The notes under the pieces: generated by a model
Told to the model about the DNA's origin: nothing
What the model saw: the letters and a program-made list of their open reading frames with translations, nothing else
Database searches by the model: none
Program-made: the position numbers and the translations under genes
From: Bacillota bacterium
Lineage (GTDB): Bacteria > Bacillota > Bacilli > Alicyclobacillales > SLC66
Length of the DNA: 5,594 nucleotides
Assembly: GCA_021797415.1 (NCBI GenBank)
Contig: JAJZZT010000540.1
Coordinates: 1 to 5,594 of the forward strand
Direction of reading: 5' to 3'
Shown: positions 1 through 4,943 of the stretch, in pieces
How the letters are laid out: each line of letters starts with the position of its first letter
How positions within the stretch are numbered: the stretch's first letter is position 1

Positions 1-355
1 AGAAGGGTCATGGGACGTTGCAGCATTTGGGGTATCCCCCTCTCCCGATCTACCAATTCTATAACACCATACTATCGAACCCACGTTCGAATTGCAACCG
101 ATGCTGAGTTAACGGGATAGCCACATATAAGTATCTCGAATTCCCCCATAATCCATCCACTTCCCTATCAGGATCTCACGCCGGTTCAAGCTTCGCCAAA
201 CCCCGTTTGCATCTCACCTCGACCCTTTTCGGACATGCACTTTTATGGCCGCGTCAGATGTACGGCAGGGCTGGCTTTGATTTGCTGCGCGCGTGTGCTC
301 TACCACGCCTGACGTTCATTTCAATGTCGAACGCTGTCGACGATGAAACGCCTCC
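1..355. other. Gene-free leader region left of the regulator gene
   Basis: I see no convincing coding region here. A 72-codon open frame starts at a TTG at 207 and runs to 425, but it has no ribosome binding site, looks like no family I know and overlaps the start of the regulator gene in another frame, so I leave it out. The region contains a short GGGG-TAT-CCCC inverted repeat (29-39) and a perfect 6 bp inverted repeat with a 4 bp gap (75-90), described separately. I found no good forward promoter for the regulator: TATAAG at 126-131 resembles a -10 box but has no -35 match at the right distance. An unseen leftward gene may begin beyond position 1. Confidence 0.6.
69..97 (-). promoter_or_regulatory. 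Weak leftward promoter-like pair with an inverted repeat in its spacer
   Basis: Read on the minus strand, TTGCAA (92-97) and TAGTAT (69-74) are 17 bp apart, and each matches 4 of 6 bases of the sigma-A -35 and -10 consensus. The spacer holds a perfect inverted repeat, TCGAAC-CCAC-GTTCGA (75-90), which fills all but one base of it. A repeat in this place would be a natural operator for a repressor. XRE/MmyB-type regulators are often found next to a divergent target gene, so the regulator at 356 is a candidate binder. Both the promoter match and the link to the regulator are inference. The gene it would drive lies outside the window. Confidence 0.25.
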
Positions 356-1153
356 GTGCGAAACTATCACCAAATTCTCGCAAGAACCAGAACTCATCGA
401 GCAAAGTTGCAACCAGAATCAGTAGGCTTGTCTGTTGGAAGGAGAAGACGTACACCGGGACTAAGGCGAGAGGAAGTCGCTCAACTTGCTGGGGTCAGTA
501 CCACCTGGTACACATGGCTTGAACAAGGGCGTGACATTACGGCGTCGGCGCAGGTCATTGATTGTATTGCAAAGGCCCTGCGTCTCAATGTCGATGAACG
601 CAGGTACCTGTTTGTCCTGGCAACGGGTCATACGGAACATGCGGCGATAAATTCTGATGTCCCGACAGTGAACCCGGCAGTGCGAATCATCATTGACCAG
701 CTTGAACATTATCCGACAATTGTTTCAGGCAGGCGGTGCAATGTTGTAGCGTGGAACAAAGCATCTGCTGAAGTGTTCATTGATTTCGGAGCGGTCCCGA
801 TTGAGGAGCGAAATATCATCTGGCTGTTGTTCACGAGGAAGGAATTCAGGGTCCTGGCATCAAACTGGCCTGACTTCATTCGCGGGTTTGTGGCTATGTT
901 TCGGTCGTACTACGGTCAGTATATCGGTGATCCTTGGTACAACCAGTTCATCGAGACCGTCCAAAGCAGAAACCCCGAGTTTGTCGTATTCTGGAATCAT
1001 AATGAAGTGAATGCCGCGCCAGAAGTCTCAATCGAATTTCGACACGCCAAAGCTGGAAAAATGCTGTTTGACTTGACGAGCTTACAGCTACAGGGACGCC
1101 ATGACCTGCGTTGCAGCGTGTATACTCCGTCGCCGGGTTCCGATACCGATTAG
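356..1153 (+). CDS. XRE-family transcriptional regulator with MmyB-like ligand-binding domain
   Basis: This 265-residue DNA-binding regulator has the two-part build of the MmyB-like family. Residues about 8-90 carry the helix-turn-helix with the family hallmark RRRTPGLRREEVAQLAGVS (30-48), followed by WYTWLEQGRDI (51-61). Residues about 105-260 form the PAS-like ligand-binding domain, with AWNKAS (132-137), DPWYNQF (192-198), the NPEF...W segment (206-213) and a YTPSPGS near the C-terminus (256-262). The length is near normal, so the gene looks intact. The start is a GTG at 356: an in-frame stop lies only 12 bp upstream, and the next candidate (TTG) would cut into the conserved N-terminal helix. 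No ribosome binding site is visible before it, which is unusual. The gene runs convergently towards the transporter operon and is not cotranscribed with it. In this family the C-terminal domain is thought to bind fatty-acid-like or other small ligands; the ligand and targets here are unknown. Confidence 0.9.
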   Translation: MRNYHQILARTRTHRAKLQPESVGLSVGRRRRTPGLRREEVAQLAGVSTTWYTWLEQGRDITASAQVIDCIAKALRLNVDERRYLFVLATGHTEHAAINSDVPTVNPAVRIIIDQLEHYPTIVSGRRCNVVAWNKASAEVFIDFGAVPIEERNIIWLLFTRKEFRVLASNWPDFIRGFVAMFRSYYGQYIGDPWYNQFIETVQSRNPEFVVFWNHNEVNAAPEVSIEFRHAKAGKMLFDLTSLQLQGRHDLRCSVYTPSPGSDTD

Positions 1154-1304
1154 TTTCGTCCCCTCGACCAACGACTTGGACCCGCATCCACCTTGGCGGG
1201 ATGTGATGCATTCCATCATACCAAAGCGGGAATCAAAGACACAGCAGCAGCCTTTGGGAGTTCGGAATCAGATCGCCTGCCCAGAGGACTCTGTCCCATG
1301 TCCC
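1154..1304. other. Convergent intergenic gap without a clear terminator
   Basis: This 151 bp gap separates the stop codons of the regulator (+) and the MalF-type permease (-). I looked for a shared bidirectional terminator and found only weak structures: a 7 bp stem with one G-T pair around 1203-1221 and the short repeat CAGAG-GA-CTCTG at 1282-1293, whose 2-base gap is too small for a loop. Neither is followed by a T tract on either strand. Termination may depend on Rho or lie inside the opposing gene. Confidence 0.4.
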
Positions 1305-2231
1305 CTAGGTTCGGGAACGAAGAAGGCGGAGCGCCACACCCGTGACGACCATCATCCCCACAAACAGGATGGTGCCGATTGCCATACCGTATCCCAACTG
1401 GGCGTTTTGAAAAGCCTGTTGGTACATGTCAAGACCGGGAACCATCGTCGCATTCCCAGGACCCCCGTTGGTCACCAGAAGAATAGGAATGAAATTTTGC
1501 ACGATAGAAATGCCCGACAGGACCACCACAAACTGAATCTGCGGCATGATCAGCGGCAGGTCCACATGGATTATCCGATGAAAACCTGATGAGCCATCCA
1601 TCAATGCCGCATCTTTCACTTCAGTCGAAATCCCTTGCAGTCCGGCGAGGAAAATGAGATATCCGAGTGAAGACACCCAGGGAAAACCGATCAGGAGAAT
1701 GGAGAACAGGGCGGTGCTGGGATTGTTGTACCACTGGATGGCCGGCGCGTGAAACAGACCCAGGAACGCATCGACGACGCCGTCGTTCGGGTTCAACATG
1801 TAGACCCATATATTGATCAGAATGACTTGGGGTATGACCATGGGGACCACCAACAGGTACTTCAGCGCACTCCGCGACCAACGCCAGGGGAGGGACAGCG
1901 TCAGTGACGCGCCCAAAAACGGAAACACAAGCGAAATGGCCACCCCGCCAACGACGAGAATGGCGATATTCTTGATCTCGGAACCAAACGTGTACGATTG
2001 AAAGTAGTTAATGAAGTTCTGCACGCCGATAAACTGCGGCGCCGTGAATCCATCCCATGACGTGAAAGATCCAACGATGCTCCGGACTGCTGGATAGTAG
2101 CTGAACAGCAATATGGCGAAAAGGCTTGGCAGCAGCAGAGTCAGACGCAGCGCTTGATGATTGGGCAACCACTTGCGCGACCGTTTCTTCCCATCGAGGT
2201 TACAAGACAGTCTCGGGTGTCTTATTGCCAT
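1305..2231 (-). CDS. Sugar ABC transporter permease, MalF/UgpA type (CUT1 family)
   Basis: This inner-membrane subunit of a binding-protein-dependent sugar importer has 308 residues, the usual size for UgpA-like proteins. About six membrane segments are visible, near residues 28-48, 87-110, 122-145, 172-196, 232-252 and 282-303. The EAA loop that contacts the ATPase is clear at 204-228 (EVKDAALMDG, then I and LP at the expected spacing). The late segment TNGGPGNAT (254-262) with the following MYQQAF...GYGMAI is typical of the MalF/UgpA branch. The start at 2231 is fixed by an AAGGAGGC ribosome binding site six bases upstream. The open frame continues further upstream, but that stretch only shadows the neighbouring gene. 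It is the last gene of the operon, 29 bp after the MalG-type gene. The substrate is not identifiable. Confidence 0.93.
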   Translation of the reverse strand: MAIRHPRLSCNLDGKKRSRKWLPNHQALRLTLLLPSLFAILLFSYYPAVRSIVGSFTSWDGFTAPQFIGVQNFINYFQSYTFGSEIKNIAILVVGGVAISLVFPFLGASLTLSLPWRWSRSALKYLLVVPMVIPQVILINIWVYMLNPNDGVVDAFLGLFHAPAIQWYNNPSTALFSILLIGFPWVSSLGYLIFLAGLQGISTEVKDAALMDGSSGFHRIIHVDLPLIMPQIQFVVVLSGISIVQNFIPILLVTNGGPGNATMVPGLDMYQQAFQNAQLGYGMAIGTILFVGMMVVTGVALRLLRSRT

Positions 2232-2237
2232 GTAAGA

Positions 2238-2245
2238 GCCTCCTT
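2238..2245 (-). promoter_or_regulatory. Ribosome binding site that fixes the MalF-type permease start
   Basis: Read on the minus strand the site is AAGGAGGC, six bases before the ATG at 2231. It decides for this ATG over in-frame starts further upstream that lie inside the MalG-type gene. It sits in the 29 bp gap between the two permease genes, so the downstream gene has its own strong translation start. Confidence 0.85.
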
Positions 2246-2260
2246 CTGTCTTCACGCAAT

Positions 2261-3082
2261 CTATCCCTTGGTTGCGCCGCTGGCTATCCCGTCGACGAAG
2301 TAACGCATGGACGCAACCACCAGAAGAATGATGGGCAGCATGGACAGGATATACCCGGCGAAAGCCGGACCAATCCCGCCGGCGGTCAGTCCAAAGCTGC
2401 TCAGATACGTCTGGATTCCCGCCGAGATGGTGTAGGACCGATAGTTCGTCAAGGCGACCGTCGGCCACAGGTAATCACCCCAGATGTTGACGCTCATGAG
2501 AATTGCGCCGGTCATCAGGATAGGGACGGACAGGGGCGCCACGATGCGGAACAGCACGCCTGCCTCACCGCATCCGTCAAGACGGGCGCTCTCGTACAAC
2601 TCGCTTGATATGCCCTCGAAGAACACGCGAAAGAGATAAACCAAGAGCGGCTGCGCGCCCGCTGCATACGGCAGGATCAACGCCCACCAGGTTCCAAATA
2701 AATCGAGCGACTTCACTTCCACAAACAGAGGTATTAATGTCAAGGTCTGTGGTATCATGATCAATCCCAGATACGCATAGAAGACGATCTGTTTTCCTCG
2801 GAAGTGGGTCTGTGCAAAAGCATAGGCCCCCGCGGCTGCAATGGGGATCGCTATGGCAATGGATGCGGCGGCCACAATGATCGTGTTGAGCAGGTACCGG
2901 CGCGTACCCACCCAAGCCTGCAGGTAGTTGCTCGCGTGAAAGGTCCATAGGATCGCGAAAGGATTCTCAATGTACTGCTGTCCCGTCTTCATGGAATTGG
3001 CAAGGACAAATACAAAGGGAACGTAAGTAATGACGAGAAGAAGTACGGAACAGACCACACTCAAAATGGATTTCCATTTCAT
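2261..3082 (-). CDS. Carbohydrate ABC transporter permease, MalG/UgpE type (CUT1 family)
   Basis: This 273-residue membrane protein should pair with the MalF-type subunit encoded just downstream to form the transmembrane channel. Membrane segments lie near residues 8-28, 65-88, 98-120, 130-150, 184-205 and 240-258. The EAA loop is at 160-186 (ELYESARLDGCGEAG, then I180 and P183), where the ATPase would dock. The C-terminus YFVDGIASGATKG closely follows the characteristic MalG-type ending (FV-G---GA-KG). NSMKTGQQY near residues 29-37 and the later LLNT are also typical of this branch. The start is supported by GGGAGG eight bases upstream. The gene follows the binding-protein gene after a 103 bp gap with a large hairpin and precedes the MalF-type gene. 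In most CUT1 operons the two permease genes are in the opposite order. Confidence 0.93.
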   Translation of the reverse strand: MKWKSILSVVCSVLLLVITYVPFVFVLANSMKTGQQYIENPFAILWTFHASNYLQAWVGTRRYLLNTIIVAAASIAIAIPIAAAGAYAFAQTHFRGKQIVFYAYLGLIMIPQTLTLIPLFVEVKSLDLFGTWWALILPYAAGAQPLLVYLFRVFFEGISSELYESARLDGCGEAGVLFRIVAPLSVPILMTGAILMSVNIWGDYLWPTVALTNYRSYTISAGIQTYLSSFGLTAGGIGPAFAGYILSMLPIILLVVASMRYFVDGIASGATKG

Positions 3083-3090
3083 GTATCACG

Positions 3091-3096
3091 CCTCCC
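3091..3096 (-). promoter_or_regulatory. Ribosome binding site of the MalG-type permease gene
   Basis: Minus-strand GGGAGG lies eight bases before the ATG at 3082 and just downstream of the large intercistronic hairpin (3106-3151). The hairpin does not include it, so the site should stay accessible on a processed messenger. Confidence 0.75.
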
Positions 3097-3105
3097 GAAC
3101 ATGGT

Positions 3106-3151
3106 GAAGAGCGGGGCTGACCTTCGTCAATGAGTCAGGCCACCGCTCTTC
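3106..3151 (-). promoter_or_regulatory. Long intercistronic hairpin between binding-protein and permease genes
   Basis: The arms 3106-3121 and 3134-3151 pair over 16 bp: an outer GAAGAGCGG/CCGCTCTTC stem of 9 bp, then GG/CC and CTGAC/GTCAG, with single unpaired bases between blocks and a 12-base loop. No T tract follows in the direction of transcription, so it should not be a full intrinsic terminator. In other sugar-transport operons such structures protect the upstream binding-protein messenger from 3' decay or attenuate transcription into the permease genes. That role is inferred here. A related hairpin with a T-rich tail follows the second binding-protein gene (4882-4930). Confidence 0.75.
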
Positions 3152-3185
3152 TGCGCAGTGAACTGGGGAACATGGGATAAAGTCC

Positions 3186-4688
3186 TCAGTATTTACTGAG
3201 GTTGACCTTGTTCGCTTGGGCCCACTGCTGGGCGGCCTGATTCAACAAAGTCTGCCATTGCTGGGCAAATGCGCTGTACGTCATGCTGCCGCCCACATAG
3301 GCCTGGACCAAGCGAAGACCTTCATTTTGGGCCTGAGCGGTCAGCGTGCCGCCGGTAATACCACCGACTGATGGGGGCGGGAATTTTTTCGGCAGCAATG
3401 ACGATAACCCGGGGACAGAGCCAGGAGGCATTTTCGTCCCCTTGATCACAGGGATGTACGCGTTATTTGAAGAGTCGGCGATCCACGAGGCTTCATTCTG
3501 TGGAGCGTAAAGCCACTGCAGAAAATTGATGACCCACCCTGTCTTTGCAGGCGTCATGGACGCGTCCGCCGCTTGTGATGTCACACCCCAGTTCCCGGAT
3601 CCGTTGGGTCCCCCCACGGTTCCGGTTACATTCAGGTTGACTGAGTACGGGGTTGTCGCCTTGGTGATCGTCGGAAAGGGAAAGAATCCAAACTTGCCCC
3701 GAAATCCGAGCTGGTTCAAATCGGGAATGTCCCAAGAACCCATCCAAGCCATGGCAAATTTGTTCTGTACAAAGGGCTGGAGTTCCGAAAGGGGAGGACC
3801 GCTCTGTGTTGGAGCCGAACAGGCATCGTACGACGACTGGCCCGGCGCCATATACGGACGCAACTGGCCGAGCAGCTTCCAGCCTTCCGCATAGGCGGGA
3901 TTCTTCATGGAAATGATACCGCGTTGGATGCCCACCGCCACGTCCAGTCCCGTGAGGTTGTGTTGGTGGTTCACATTGAACTTGGCAATCTGCGAATGCA
4001 GCAAGGCGCTCTGAAATCTTGTCTCATACCACCCTGGATCGCAACCACCCCCTGTACCGAACATGAATGGAGTGATCCCGGCCTTTTTTAGCTTGGCCAT
4101 ATCGGCCAACCATTCTGCGTACGTGGTCGGAACGGACTTAATCCCTGCCTTCGCAAAATCTGCCTTGTTATAAAGTATTTCTGTAGTGACGGTGGACCCC
4201 AGCAGAATGTCAATGTTGCCGTTTGGCGCCTCCATGTAAGGCAGGGTGGAAGATTTCCACGTTGCCAGCCAAGTCTTGTATCCCTTTGCATAGGGGCTCT
4301 TCCGGAGCAAATAGGGTTTTAGATTTTGCAGAATTCCCTGTGGCAATTCGCTGAAATCACCGGTCCACTGAAGCACGACGTCCGTCGCCGCGTGAGCGGA
4401 CGCCCTCGCCACCAGTTGCGCGTTCACCTGCGGTATTGTACCCGGCGCGGGTTGCCAGTCGACCGTGATATTTGGATGCATCCTTTCGTATCGAAGGGTC
4501 AGCGCTTTCAGCACCCGGTTTTGAGGAGAGTTCAGTGTGCCTGTGTTGCCAGGAAGTTGAATGGTGATGGTGTACCTCGGCAGCGTTCTGGCGCTTGCTG
4601 CACCTGGCGTGACCGCAATTGCAAGCGAGCTGACGCCCAAAGAACACGCCGCTAAGCCAGTCCCGATTCTGCGAGCCGTTTTTCCCAT
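3186..4688 (-). CDS. Extracellular sugar-binding protein of an ABC importer (family 1 solute-binding protein)
   Basis: This secreted protein would capture a sugar or oligosaccharide and deliver it to the permease pair encoded downstream. I choose the ATG at 4688 (500 residues): minus-strand GGGGG lies nine bases upstream, and the protein then starts with a compact signal peptide (KTARR, a hydrophobic stretch, then PGAASA before residue 34). The ATG at 4745 would add 19 residues but has no ribosome binding site. Family signs are the mature start YTITIQLPGNTG, QNKFAMAWMGSWD near 308-320 and KFGFFPFP near 330-338. At about 467 mature residues it is somewhat longer than most family members. I see no convincing lipobox, which is unusual for a Gram-positive host; LAAC at 12-15 is a poor candidate because the hydrophobic run before it is very short. 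Only two cysteines remain in the mature part (in GGGCDP and YDACSAP), so a disulfide is possible. The C-terminal helix is rich in glutamine. The substrate is not identifiable. Confidence 0.92.
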   Translation of the reverse strand: MGKTARRIGTGLAACSLGVSSLAIAVTPGAASARTLPRYTITIQLPGNTGTLNSPQNRVLKALTLRYERMHPNITVDWQPAPGTIPQVNAQLVARASAHAATDVVLQWTGDFSELPQGILQNLKPYLLRKSPYAKGYKTWLATWKSSTLPYMEAPNGNIDILLGSTVTTEILYNKADFAKAGIKSVPTTYAEWLADMAKLKKAGITPFMFGTGGGCDPGWYETRFQSALLHSQIAKFNVNHQHNLTGLDVAVGIQRGIISMKNPAYAEGWKLLGQLRPYMAPGQSSYDACSAPTQSGPPLSELQPFVQNKFAMAWMGSWDIPDLNQLGFRGKFGFFPFPTITKATTPYSVNLNVTGTVGGPNGSGNWGVTSQAADASMTPAKTGWVINFLQWLYAPQNEASWIADSSNNAYIPVIKGTKMPPGSVPGLSSLLPKKFPPPSVGGITGGTLTAQAQNEGLRLVQAYVGGSMTYSAFAQQWQTLLNQAAQQWAQANKVNLSKY

Positions 4689-4697
4689 GCTCAGAAG

Positions 4698-4702
4698 CCC
4701 CC
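4698..4702 (-). promoter_or_regulatory. Ribosome binding site favouring the inner start of the binding-protein gene
   Basis: GGGGG on the minus strand lies nine bases before the ATG at 4688. It is not an ideal AGGAGG, but the alternative ATG at 4745 is preceded by no purine-rich run, only by a hairpin-like repeat. With the better signal peptide, this favours the inner start. Confidence 0.5.
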
Positions 4703-4746
4703 GATCAGTATGTGTTGTGAATCTCTTCCTCAGGTCAACGTACATT

Positions 4747-4765
4747 AGCGAATGAAAGATTCACT
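4747..4765. repeat. Short inverted repeat in the operon leader
   Basis: The arms AGCGAAT (4747-4753) and ATTCACT (4759-4765) pair over 7 bp, with one G-T pair on the minus-strand RNA, around a 5-base loop. The repeat lies between the predicted transcription start (about 4800) and the binding-protein gene, just upstream of the rejected outer ATG. It could be a weak leader hairpin or a roadblock operator, or it may be chance. Confidence 0.35.
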
Positions 4766-4805
4766 CAACCAAGTCAATTCGACATCACAATCGCCCCCCC
4801 CTACA

Positions 4806-4834
4806 CATATATCAAACACCCTCGACTCCGTCAA
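4806..4834 (-). promoter_or_regulatory. Sigma-A-type promoter of the sugar-transport operon
   Basis: On the minus strand, TTGACG (4829-4834) and TATATG (4806-4811) are exactly 17 bp apart, matching 5 of 6 and 4-5 of 6 consensus bases. TG one base before the -10 gives an extended -10 element. Transcription should start near 4799-4802, at or beside a run of eight G (minus strand, 4794-4801), giving a leader of about 110 bases to the ATG at 4688. The promoter sits after the terminator of the neighbouring binding-protein gene, so the operon can be expressed independently. Confidence 0.75.
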
Positions 4835-4836
4835 GA

Positions 4837-4854
4837 CATTTTGTATACAATATG
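4837..4854. promoter_or_regulatory. Operator candidate: 18 bp near-perfect palindrome next to the -35 box
   Basis: The core TTGTATACAA (4841-4850) is a perfect palindrome. With its flanks the symmetry extends to 18 bp (CAT at one end, ATG at the other) and only one base pair breaks it. It lies 2 bp upstream of the -35 box of the operon promoter. The core resembles the TTGTA...TACAA half-sites bound by GntR-type sugar regulators such as TreR and AraR of Bacillus subtilis, but the spacing is not identical to either, so the binding protein is unknown. A protein here could repress by covering the -35 region or activate from just upstream. Confidence 0.6.
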
Positions 4855-4881
4855 TTTGTTTGTTGCTGGTCACCGCTGGAC

Positions 4882-4930
4882 AAAATAAAGAGGGCGGGTG
4901 ACATGCCAAGGAGTCAGGACGCCACTCTTC
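4882..4930 (-). terminator. Intrinsic terminator after the partial binding-protein gene
   Basis: Read on the minus strand, AAGAG-T-GGCG (4920-4929) pairs with CGCC-CTCTT (4888-4896) over 9 bp with one bulged T. An inner TGAC/GTCA stem extends it around a 10-base loop, and TTTATTTTG follows directly. It begins 14 bases after the stop codon at 4944. This would end the upstream transcript before the promoter at 4806-4834. Its upstream arm is similar in sequence to the hairpin after the other binding-protein gene (shared AGAAGAG, then CCTGACTC). Confidence 0.7.
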
Positions 4931-4943
4931 TATGCGGTGGAAA

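Noticed and set aside
75..100. tRNA-like segment (GTTCGAAT resembles a T-loop)
   Set aside because: No acceptor, D or anticodon stems can be formed around it. The match comes from the inverted repeat.
207..425. Possible small gene of 72 codons upstream of the regulator
   Set aside because: It starts at a TTG without a ribosome binding site, overlaps the conserved N-terminus of the regulator in another frame and resembles no known family.
1282..1293. CAGAG-GA-CTCTG inverted repeat as terminator of the operon
   Set aside because: The gap between the arms is only two bases and no T tract follows on either strand.
2232..2468. N-terminal extension of the MalF-type permease
   Set aside because: The extra residues are the MalG-type gene read in another frame. 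The ATG at 2231 has a strong ribosome binding site and gives a normal family length.
3526..3894. Plus-strand open frames opposite the binding-protein genes
   Set aside because: They are antisense shadows: similar frames occur opposite both duplicated genes because the coding strand is conserved, and none has start signals or family features.
4689..4745. Outer ATG at 4745 as the start of the binding-protein gene
   Set aside because: It lacks a ribosome binding site and would place 19 polar residues before the signal peptide. It cannot be excluded fully.
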